Assembly (NCBI RefSeq): GCF_032854445.1
Contig: NC_088295.1
Location: forward strand, 32,210,510 to 32,274,509
Direction: 5' to 3'
Source: Liolophura sinensis
Lineage: Eukaryota; Mollusca; Polyplacophora; Chitonida; Chitonidae
DNA: 64,000 nucleotides
The position numbers were made by a program, and so were the translations under genes. Positions 49,010 through 59,122 of this stretch are shown piece after piece. Position 1 is the stretch's first letter. Every line of letters starts with the position of its first letter. The notes under the pieces were generated by a model. It saw only the letters and a program-made list of their open reading frames with translations. It was not told the DNA's origin and searched no databases.

Positions 49010-49690
49010 ACGCCGGACTATGCCTCGCACCGGCGCCAGCCAGCTCGCCCACAGCAGCACCCACCGCCGCCGCGGAGGCGGCGGCGGAAGCCGGGTCAGA
49101 GAACGCGCGCAGGCAGAGACTCAGGCCCGGTCGAAACCGCTCTCCATGCACTGTACTATGACCCCGACAGTCCAGCCGCTTACAGCGGCGTTCAGCCTTT
49201 GCTCAAGGCAGCCCTGCAACATGGACTCAAAGTGAGTCGGGCCCGCGTGTCGGCTTGGCTGGCTCAGCAGGAGACGTACACGCTGGACCGTCCCGCGCGA
49301 AGGCGCTACCCTCGTAACCGAGTTTTGGTCGGGGGTATAGACAGTCGACATGACAGCGGTTGCCAAAGAGAAAGACGACAACCGTTACCTACTTACCTGC
49401 ATCGATGCCCTCTCGAATGACGCTTGGGTGGTTCCAATGAGTACAAATACCAGTGTTCGTCTGATCGAGCCGTTTCAACGTATTTTGGAAACGGGACGTG
49501 GACCGTTGTACCTGCAAACGGACGAGGGCAAGGAGTTTCTGAACAGACCATTCCAAGCATTTTTAAACCCCGACAACGGGGTGTTCTTCTTTCACACGTT
49601 TAACGAAAGCAAAGCGCCCGTGGTAGAACGGTTTAACCGTACCTCCACCATTACCACCACCACCACCACCATCACCACCGTCGTCGACGA
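49010..49690 (+). pseudogene. Polinton integrase region (fossil)
   Basis: A retroviral-type integrase core is recognisable around YLLTCIDALSNDAWVVPM and LYLQTDEGKEF. It sits near the left end, where Polintons often carry the integrase. It is broken. Confidence 0.75.
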
Positions 49691-49869
49691 GTGACATCGC
49701 GCGTCGGCTTGACAGCATCGCCTCGGGCGAGGACCTGGCTTCCACCACGCTACCCACCACGGCGTTTACCCCCGAGCACGACGCATCCACGCACCCAACC
49801 ATCACTCCCCAGTTGAAGTTTACGAGATTCCCAAGTTCACCCCAGCTGAATTCCTCACCCTCACCCGTA

Positions 49870-50500
49870 CGACCAGCCGAAATGACTCACCCAGCTTCTC
49901 AATCCATGGATACTCAATGGGAACATCCATTTAACTGCATCGTCAGCGGACCGACTTGGGTGTGGAAAGTCTGTATTTGTGAAAGGTTGGTGGAGCACGC
50001 TCAAGCTCTCATTTACCCCCCCCCCCCCCTCCCCCAACGCGTCGTCTGGTTTTTCAGCGAGTGGCAGCCCAACTTTCGGTTTGAAGACGGTGTGCCCAGC
50101 CCGTCAGCATTCGACCCGGGGGAGCGGACGTTAGTGGTCGAGGACGATTTGATGGACGAACGAGTGACAAAACTCTTTACCAAAGGTAGCCACCACCGCA
50201 ATATCAGCGTGGTGTACATCGTGCAGAACTTGTTCAACAAAATCATCTTACTATCAGTTTGAACGCACACTACTTGGTGTTGTTCAAAAACCCATGAGAC
50301 GCGTCTCAAATTACCACGATCGCTAATCAGATAGCTCCAGGGCGGACGCAGTACGTGAGCGAGGCGTTTGAGGATGCCACCACCCAACCTCACGTGTATT
50401 TGCTGGGGGATTTCAAGCAAGCCACACCTCATCACCTGCGACTTCGCACCTACATCTTCGCCGGGGAGATTCAGCACGCCTACCGTCCCAAATTATAAAA
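49870..50500 (+). pseudogene. Polinton packaging ATPase region (fossil)
   Basis: This resembles the FtsK/HerA-type packaging ATPase of Polintons: an N-terminal P-loop region, a stretch around ERTLVVEDDLMDE typical of the Walker B strand, and HHRNISVVYIVQNLF. It is broken. Confidence 0.7.
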
Positions 50501-50559
50501 CTTCGTACGCACGATCTGCCGAATGAGTTGTTTCCACGTCAACCACCCGTGATGTCAAC

Positions 50560-51990
50560 GTTACGGTCCCCGTGCTGTCCTTGCTTGATCGAGCCACCCC
50601 TGCAATTCGACGCGCCGTGCTGTGCGGTAACGATCCGGGTTTACTTCGGTGTTTGAGTGAATGTGCCAAGAATATGTTAAATGGAAACGTTCCAGAAGGG
50701 GACGTTGCAGCGGCAAGACGGGTCTTCGCACCTTGGTCAAGAAAAGTGTTCCCCTGCATAAGAAAGGACGGATTGTTCAACGCGGTGGTCTCCTTCCACT
50801 ACTGATCGGCCCCCTCCTCGCTGCCACCGCGCCATCATCGGTAGCGTCATTAAGAGCATAGCTGGTGGGAGGTAATGCAGCACGCCAAGAAAATGGCCTT
50901 GGTTGAGCCGCGGCCCTTAGATACGCTCACGCTCCTCGTACCCTGCGCCCAGTACCATTAAGCCCTCAACGCGCTCGACAAAGAGATGGGATGATGAGAA
51001 AATACAGCGGTATCACCACACCATTCAACGGTACAGCGCGTTTCAAGATTAATACCAAGCCGCGCAGCAGGCGTGACGAACCCACCCATCGCCAAACCTG
51101 TCGGTCGTTGAGTGAGGGGCGAGATTTTACACAGCGTCACCGTCGCTTTAATGTCGAAAGGCTGCTCTGCTCTAGGGCGACACCGAGCGATAACACGGAC
51201 GATCCCTGGCGTGATTGGGTGCGGGAAAAGATGGACACCCCAGCCGAGACGAAAAAAAGCTCTACCACATCACGGTCACTACCCGCCCGTTTCCGCCCTC
51301 GTCCTCCTCCTAACCCCCCCCCCCCCCCCAAAAAAAAAAACTACGACCAACGACCAACAAAACCACTGCCACCACCACCACACCACGCCGACCCAAGGGA
51401 CGACAACAGCGGCGACCCGGACTGTGTCCGTCTACAGCCATCGTACCCCCGCTAATGTGGAGTCCGTATTAAATACCGGGGACCAGATGGAAAAACGGTC
51501 AGTCCGCTCCTCGGAGATCACTTTACCAACAGCTCGCTCGACTACTTCACCAGCAATACCTTGACGGATTTTCACCATCCAAATATAGCAACCTCGCCAT
51601 GTACCGATCCTACATCGACTATTACACCAAGCCCGCTGAGGTGGGTTACCTGTGTTTCGGGGCGCGGTTGTACAGCGCGGTCAAGGCTTACTTGGCAGTT
51701 TCATCAAAATGGCGCAGCACTTGTTAAAGCCGGCTGTGAAAGCGCTGGGTAAAACTGCGTTACGTACCGGACTGAAAGTCATGGACGACGTGTGGGACAA
51801 GGGAGTGCCGGTGAGCTAGGCTTTGAAACGACGAGCTCTGGAGGGGGGAAAACAGCTGGTTGTCAAAGCCAGTCGCTACCCCCAGCGCAGGATGCGGGGC
51901 AAGCTAAACGGGGTGGGAGGGACGTCTATAAAACGGAAGGTCCGACGCACCGCACCTGACAACGAGAGTGTTATACTCATTGTAAAATTT
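50560..51990 (+). pseudogene. Small Polinton proteins, protease/capsid neighbourhood (fossil)
   Basis: Pieces such as LRTLVKKSVPLHKKGRIVQ and a basic C-terminal tail near 51,900 resemble small conserved proteins encoded between the ATPase and capsid genes of Polintons. Assignments to individual proteins are uncertain. The region is broken and has low-complexity C-, A- and CCA-rich runs near 51,310-51,390. Confidence 0.45.
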
Positions 51991-52029
51991 GAGAAACTTA
52001 GAATGGCGTTTTATGGAGCATCCTTGACA

Positions 52030-53342
52030 AACTAGTTTTTGAACTAGCAACTTGTGACGCAGATTAAAGTCATCACAATTAACGCAAATTTGACAAATGT
52101 TACAAGGCGAGATATGTATACCCCATATGCAGGACCCTCTGGTATATTGCTATCCAAATAAGATAATTTACAATATCAAAGTTGAAATTATCCCTTTTGT
52201 CGTAAAAGGCCGGGCGTGAAAGGAGACCTTGTCCATCTTTGTACAGATATAGATCCAAATAGGATGTACCATCAGATATCTGTTGTCTCCTTTAAATCAA
52301 TGAAGGCGGATAGATTTCCTTCACCGCTTCAGCAATATGGGGATTATTTAATGCCAGTAGATCATCAATATACCGCTGGTAAATGCAAAGGATCGAGCTT
52401 TAGAGATATTACCTTAAGTAATTTCTGCATATAGTCGTATTCATATGAAACAGGTATAGGTCTACCAAAAGAGTAGCACAGTTTGTACCCATTGGAATAC
52501 CTATGCACTAGTGGTAAATGGTATCCCCGAATTTCACAGAAGATGTTATTAATAAGTAATTCAATAACATCCACGAGTGGTAACCTTCATATATAGTGGA
52601 ACTAAAGAAACCTTATTGCCTCTGACGTTAATGTAACGGTGACCTGTTTAGTAAATACAATTAACGACCGATATTCTTTCAATAAGATCTTTGTGAGGAA
52701 TCGTAGAATAGAGAGTAGAGAAATCCCATGTGGATATGTCTTTATACGGTATATGCATATGAGCATCAAGGTCTTCTGTAAGAAATTTGAGTTGTTAAGA
52801 ATCCACATGCAGTTGACACCTCAATTTTTTGTTATTGCACAATACTTATTCCAAAATGACTCTTGTAACGCTTTCGATAAGTAGGGTTGACAAGAGTTTG
52901 GTGGTACAACTTCTTGAACCCGCTATAAAATCGAGCCTTGAATGGGAATTTATGCATTTTAGATAATTGTGGTATTTATGTATGACGGGTAGGTATATTT
53001 ATGCGCCTTTCTTAAAGAAAGGTTTTGTGTTTGTTAAATAGTTCCTCCAGTGTACATGTAGTAGCAGAATACATGGATATTGTTGTAGACGTACATAGTT
53101 CTTGAACAAGAATTTGATAATAATAATTCTTGCAAATGAAGATGGCATTATTACGAGCCTTGTCTGCTACAGTGATGACAAATTTACTATGAAGGTCAGC
53201 GAGTGTTTCTTGCACAGTGGGATCCTTCAGAACCTGTTTAACTTTAGGTAGAGCATCAATGTCTAGACGGTGTATAGCTAAACTAACCTTCTTTTTGACA
53301 ATCTCAAGCCAATCGTTAAGTACCGAAGAATCCACTTTTACT
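52030..53342 (-). mobile_element. Reverse transcriptase element fragment nested in the Polinton (fossil)
   Basis: The minus strand carries remnants similar to the reverse transcriptase family often met in mollusc genomes and related to Penelope-like elements: a region around FVITVADKARNNAIFICKN and, further on, a decayed RT core. It lies between the small-protein region and the capsid-related fragment, so it entered the Polinton later. It is heavily broken. The family call is from memory and tentative. Confidence 0.5.
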
Positions 53343-53600
53343 TATTTACCAAGTACCCTATCCGCCGAGTGCTGACTAAGTATTTCTCCGAGCCCAAAGG
53401 CCCCACCCTCATCAACGAACAAAACCTATTTCTGGGCAGCTTGCCGACACGCTTAGTGGTGGGATGTGTGAGCAACATGCCTTTTGACGGGAACTACGCA
53501 CAAAAAACCCGTTCCATTTCCAGCACTTCCACTCCACCAACCAGTGGGCTGTAAAATTAACGTTCTTTCATTTTCTGTTCGACACATCTTTATGAAATAA
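53343..53600 (+). pseudogene. Polinton capsid-related fragment (fossil)
   Basis: KYPIRRVLTKYFS and LFLGSLPTRLVVGCVSNMPF resemble a segment of the Polinton capsid protein. Only a fragment remains. Confidence 0.5.
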
Positions 53601-53676
53601 AGATGAATGAAGAGACAATGACACTCGCATACAGTGGGGATTTGACTTTTTATTTTTAGTCTTCAACGACAACACA

Positions 53677-54590
53677 TTAGAGGGGGCATGGTTTATAAAC
53701 ATCCAGGTAGGTGGTGCTCACACCGTTCGGCAGTACTTTCCGCTTTGCATAAAAATAAGTGAAAGCGTCTTTCATTTGTGGGTACGAATACATGCTGTTT
53801 CGCCGCATCTGCATCCCGCGGTTCACACCACTCGCGCTTTGGTGGTCACGCATATCGGAGAAGTAGACGTCCTTATCCACACTCCGAGGGCTAACGCCTT
53901 TGCAGGAGAGCTTGTCTTTACTGTTCGACTCCCCGCCGTAGCAATAGTATGTCTTCGAACACAAAATGACGATAGCATCACCAGTCCACTCGACTTTGAA
54001 GAGTCCCGGCGTACGTTTATCACAGTCGAAGTGGTCGCGTCGAGGTAACCATTTGTCCCGCTCCGCCTCGTATACCGCCCGCAGCTCAGGTTTAACCAAG
54101 GATTCCCAGTCTGGGTCAGTCCATCTCGCAGTACTGCCAGTCCGCCTTGTTAAAAAGACGAGTCATGAAATCATAGTAAAACTCCAACATACGGAGTTTG
54201 TCATAGTGGTACACCATACATCCTATTTGCAGGGGTTGGTTGTAACGAATGGGCCTCTTGCTGCTCAAAACCTTAAAGGTGTCGTCATCAATTTGGTCGA
54301 CGGTACGGCACAGTATACTCTCCAGTAACTTCGGCGTCTTCGTCAGATCACTGATTTTCACATCCACATGCCGGTCTTGGTTTGTCACGGTTTTGCCATA
54401 GCCGGAATTTCAACTTCATCGTTTCCCCTATAAGAGCCTTGGCAGGGTCGGCGTCCCCCTCTCGCCCGGCTTGGGTGACTGCGTCCGCGAATAATTGGAA
54501 GGTTCGCTCGGGCGTGTACTCCATCACTTGGTAGACGCGGTTCACTATCAGTTTAGCTATATATCTATATATCTTCATTATAAGGCGGCT
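53677..54590 (-). pseudogene. Polinton family B DNA polymerase, C-terminal part (fossil)
   Basis: The minus strand shows the end of a protein-primed DNA polymerase B: KRTPGLFKVEWTGDAIVILC and SKTYYCYGGE, and KRPIRYNQPLQIGCMVYHYD. The N-terminal two thirds are absent, and what remains is broken. Confidence 0.8.
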
Positions 54591-57050
54591 ACATATTATT
54601 GGGAAGGAAACAAAGGCTAGTCCCCGTCTATAGCCGTGTCAACATGCGGCCCAGAGTTATTCCCCCTGAAATTCTCTCTCTCACAAATGGCATTGCTGAT
54701 TCTGATGTACGAAATACGGCATGGGTTTATACTGCATCGTATGATACATACGTCAGTTTTAGTCGACAGCCTAACAACATCTAGGCTATCTGGAAAAGCT
54801 GAAAATAAAAAGATAAAAACACCTAGGCTATCTGGAAAGCTGAAAATGACACAAATCCAACGAATACACTATCGCTGACATCAATTTGACAACAGGGATA
54901 TTCCTGTGTAATATTTTTGCGAGACGAATTTCTTCACGTGGTGTCTAGCTTCTGACTTGTCTTCTAGAATAGCCTATAATGTCACATAATTATCTGTTGA
55001 TATCGGCAGTCATACCTTTTCGTGTATGTGCAGAAGCGAATGTCGGTGGGCGATAACCTAGCAAACATGATGACAAGTGGGCATAGATTAGCCCTACAGC
55101 GCCATCTATCATGCCCAATAATTATTGTTTTATTCAATTTTACATAAAAAGGCAACAAATCCAGAGAATATGACCACAGAAACGTGTTATGCCTATGACC
55201 TTATTGACTTTTTTTCTAACAGACCAGGCGGCAGGGTGTACCGGATTCCCTGTCGGGGTGAGACCCCGAGAGGATATCAACAGACGGATATCCAGAGCGT
55301 ATATGACATTGGCTTATAATATATATACTGTTGGACAGTGCAGAAGAGAAAACTATCAATATAGCTAATATCTATATATCTCCATTATAAGGCGACAACA
55401 TATCATTGGAAATACGAGGTCTACGGGACCACTAATCTTACGGCGTGTGAGTGGTTTATGATATATATAATACTTTCTAGTGGACGTTGCAGATTTGCAA
55501 AATGGCTCATAATAGACGGTCTTTGGGACCTGTCAGGGAGGGTGATGATCATGAGGAGGACAGTGACGTGTGTGAGTATGAGTGTGCCGCGACATCGACA
55601 TTCTCACATATGGTTGTCTGAATGACACTGTGTACAAGCTGATCTACCAAGGGCAGACATATACAGCATTCTGTTATATGTGATCGTCTGAATGACACCG
55701 TGTAAACACTGGTCGACCAAAATTAGTCATATACGACATTTTGTTATATGCGGTCGTCTGAATGACACCGTATAAACACTGGTCGACCAAAGGCAGGCAT
55801 ATGTGACATTCTCTTATATATGGTCGCCTGAATAACTGTGTGTATAAAGTATATGTTGTGTACTTGGGCAATCGTTTTGAAATAAAAAGAGCCATTTAGG
55901 TGACCACCTTAACTTTGGGCGACCATTCTTGGTGTTTATGGGAATCCTATATTTCTAACAACTTTGATATATACAACATTGTCTTAAAATGTATGAAAAT
56001 TGGCATAGCTGGGAATACATCTACAAGAAGCGTAGATAACCACTCCAAATAAGTGGTGGCTTTAGGAAATCTACATAGGTCTTTTAACAAGGTACACATT
56101 TCTCTCCAAAGGGTCTTGGTGTTTATGGGAATCCTATATTTCTAACAACTTTGATATATACAACATTGTCTAAAAATGTATGAAAATTTGTCATTTGGGC
56201 GACACATTAACACCTGAATATAAGGTCTTATAATAGCTAAAATATCACATGAAAATTTGTTATTTGGGCGACATATAAAAATGTGGTTGCCTGAAAGAAC
56301 AAAATGTTTGTGCACAAGGTAATGTGTTATTTGGGCGACATATATGCGGTCATCTAAATGATGCATTGACTTTTGGGTGACCAGATATATGCAGTGAATT
56401 GTGTATATTTGTTATTTGATAGATGATGAATTATTTTTCTATGCTGTTTGATGTGTAAGTGGTTTAGGATGAAAATAAAAAACTTTTTGTTCCACAGAGG
56501 TTTATTTTGAGCAAATATATCAGTTTATGAAAGAATGGGTGCCCAAATGACTATTTTTCAGGAATGGTCGACCAAATATAAAATAAATTCCGTTTTGTCA
56601 TCACCTTGTTAAAAAGTCTTTTGCATTGATGTCTCATTATATTGTCTCATTATCAGCATGCAATCTTAGTAAATATCCACATTCTGGTTTTAAACATTAT
56701 TCGCTGTTTCATGCATTTAATCATATGTCGGTTGCAAAATTGTCTAATATCACCATGGAAAGTTACGGGTGTTGTTGTCCTGCAGACGAACTCGTACACC
56801 CAGGACCTGTGTACAAAATGTATGCCTAAGAAATACATGTGTGCAAAGGCTTACTCGATCTTCACACATGTATGTCCTTTGATACTATGCGCCTTATTCC
56901 ATATGCATGCCTTCATTCCAGGCTATGTGTCTTCATTTATTGTTATATATAAATTACCTCCATTTACATCACACTACAAAGGCTCGTTGTCTAGCCACCC
57001 GAAAATGATTGTTCCTGCACTCACAGGAACGGTCTTGTCACATCCTTCGC
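54591..57050. other. Non-coding segment with repeats inside the Polinton
   Basis: No gene was recognised where the rest of the polymerase would be expected. Direct repeats of about 50 bp lie at 54,552-54,602 and 55,362-55,412. A roughly 70-bp unit ('gtcgtctgaatgacaccgt') repeats about three times in 55,608-55,835. A repeat of about 75 bp lies at 55,926-56,000 and 56,112-56,187. 'atttgggcgacata' words recur in 56,190-56,345. It may be a separate AT-rich insertion. Confidence 0.55.
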
Positions 57051-57529
57051 ATTTCCACACATGCTGTTTTCCATGACGACACTGGTGGCGGACCAAATTA
57101 CCACGCCAGGAAAAGTGCCTGGGCACGTGACGCAGGTAAACTACGACCTCTCCCCCTCGGCGTACTGCGTCTCTTCATGCCTCAGTGCGTGGTGCGTCCA
57201 GCTGTCCCGCCGGGAAAAGTGCCTGGCGCACGTGCCGCAGGTAAACTGCCACCTCTCCTCCTCGGCGTGCTGCGTCTGGACATGGCGCACCCAATGGTCC
57301 AGCCGGGAAAACCGCCTGGCACACGTTCGACGTAAACTTCGCCAAAGCCTCTCCTCCTCTTCCTCCTTCTCCGTAAACCATGACGGCAGCGTAGCGTCAG
57401 AAGTCTACTCTCTGGACGAACGTGGTCTGGTGTTGTCTAGGCGTGATAGCCGGAATAGGCGTCACTTTCTTGACGCACCTTCTTTTTAACCCGTCAGCGC
57501 GACCGTCAACGAAATTCATGCGCCAAAAC

Positions 57530-57990
57530 CGCGCGATCACCTCACTGGTCAGTTTTGGCGCGGAATGGAACTCACCCATTGGTCAGTTTTGGCGCGACAT
57601 GGACCTGCAGAAGTTACTCAACCCAACTTTACAAGTCGACGTTCAGTTTTTACGCGACAAATGGAGCTCACCCATTGGTTAGTCAAGGCGAACGTCAACG
57701 AAATTCAGGTGCCAAAACCCTGCCATCACCTCATTGGTCAGTTTTGGCGCGAATTGAGCTCACCCATTGGTTAGTTTTGGAATCGAGCTCACCCATTATT
57801 TAGTTTTGGCGCGATATGGAGCTGAAGGAGCTACTCAGCCCAACATTACAAGCCGACGTTCAGTTTTGGCCCGACAAATGGAGCTCACGCATTCAATGGA
57901 GCTCACGCATTCAACAGTCAACGCAAACGTCAACGAAATTCAGGCGACAAAACCGCGCGATCACCCCATTGGTCAGTTTTGGCGCAAATG
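57530..57990. repeat. Subterminal tandem repeats at the right end of the Polinton
   Basis: Diverged copies of 'cattggtcagttttggcgcg' and 'atggagctcacccattggt' alternate several times, followed by the right terminal repeat. A CT-rich stretch precedes them at about 57,100-57,480. Confidence 0.75.
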
Positions 57991-58868
57991 GAGACAGAGC
58001 GCGGACTCTACAACAGAGCGCGGACTCAACGACACCCTTGACTCAAATCCCCCGCCTCAATGAGACACGTTCGCAACATTCTATACTACTTACGGAGCAG
58101 ATTATTTTAAGTTCGATGCTGGCGAAATAGGTTACTTGCCCATGAACTTCAAAACATTTCGCCGACTGAAAACACCTGGAGAGTACACAACTCTCTACAA
58201 CAAAATCGGCAGCTTCGGAGGAATGGTGGAAATGCGATCTGCCTTTATGTCACAGGAATTCGCCTGTGGGGGCTATGAAAACGGGCTACAGTCATTGATC
58301 CCAACCGTACTTACCATTGGACTTCTTGGCTACCCTTACGTTCTTCCGGACATGATAGGTGGTAACGCTTACGGAGAACATGGCGAATTCCACTTAACTG
58401 TTCTGCCCCAGAGAGAGTTGTACATCCGCTGGCTGGAGCTGACGGCGTACCTACCCTCAATGCAGTTTTCTGTGTTACCATGGCAATATGACGAAGAGGT
58501 TGTGCAACTGACCAGAAAGTTCGTGGACATCCATGAAAATATTGTTGCCCTTCGGATTATAGAGGCGATCAAGCAAGCACATTCTGACGGTAAGAGTTGT
58601 ACTGTAAATATTTAGACGCCGCGCTTAAATGGCTGTTTGGCAGATAACTTCATTTTGCCTAACCTTATTTTGCCCTGGTACTGACACTTTCTCAGTGGAA
58701 TTTTGCTTCATTTATTTATTTATTATTTTCGTTCAGTCCATTTGTTTTTGAACGTTCAGGCGGGTTTGTTGTTTGCCTTTTACTATAACCCCGTATAAAA
58801 GTTTCTATTCAGTGAAACATTTCATCACCAAATCTTAATTCTCTTTCCTTCTTATTTGTGTACACCAG

Positions 58869-59122
58869 GCACGCCCCTGATCCGTCCAATCTGGTGGCTG
58901 GCTCCGGAAGATGAGGACGCCCTTCAGGTGGACTCGGAGTTTATGGTGGGAGACTCCTCACTCGTGGCTCCAATACTAGAGGATGCTCAGCGACAGAGAA
59001 GTATATACTTACCAGAGGGCAAATGGCGGGATGAACTTCGTGCTTGTAAGCTAGACGGCAAGATATGGCTACAAGACTTCAGAATCGAACTAGATCAAGT
59101 GGCTACCTTTGTAAAGTTTTGA
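58869..59122 (+). CDS. GH31 copy D, last exon
   Basis: Open exon coding PLIRPIWWLAPEDEDALQVD through to VATFVKF and TGA at 59120-59122. The acceptor is tacaccag, as in copy C. Differences include RACKLDGK for RGCELDGK. It belongs to a copy that cannot make a full enzyme. Confidence 0.8.

Larger units (their letters stand above)
48860..58096. mobile_element. Polinton/Maverick fossil inserted in GH31 copy D
   Basis: The element spans 48,866-58,090 (9.2 kb, shorter than the usual 15-20 kb). Its ends are inverted repeats: from the right end inward 'agtagtatagaatgttgcga' and onward, matched by the left end for at least 35 bp with few differences. The terminal AGT is a Polinton habit. Flanks TACGGT (48,860-48,865) and TACGGA (58,091-58,096) fit a 6-bp target duplication. 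Recognisable parts, left to right: integrase, packaging ATPase, small virion-type proteins, a capsid-related fragment, and family B DNA polymerase on the opposite strand. All the genes are broken, with several breaks each, and another retroelement is nested inside. Well-kept ends but decayed genes suggest moderate age. Confidence 0.85.
47971..59122 (+). pseudogene. GH31 copy D: rearranged MYORG-like gene split by a Polinton
   Basis: The host parts are 47,975-48,865 and 58,091-58,589 plus the last exon 58,869-59,122. The left part has a 302-bp tandem duplication (48,001-48,302 and 48,303-48,604). In both units the GPYLSNDYLCMPK region is joined directly to NVKEVHQTM, dropping the sequence between. 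It then runs through the barrel to QQDYG, where the Polinton enters. The right part resumes at YGADYFKFDAGE (nucleophile GAT 58115-58117) and is open to the donor at 58590. It lacks ten codons that copy C has around VTDKDS, removing the acid/base aspartate. The first exon and N-terminus are missing. No active enzyme can come from this copy. Confidence 0.9.

Noticed and set aside
51137-51564. Proline- or glycine-rich frames on both strands
   Set aside because: They come from CCN-rich low-complexity sequence in the Polinton fossil and cannot be tied to a known protein.
54552-55412. Long terminal repeats of a small retroelement
   Set aside because: The two direct repeats are only about 50 bp, without TG...CA ends, and nothing retroelement-like lies between them.
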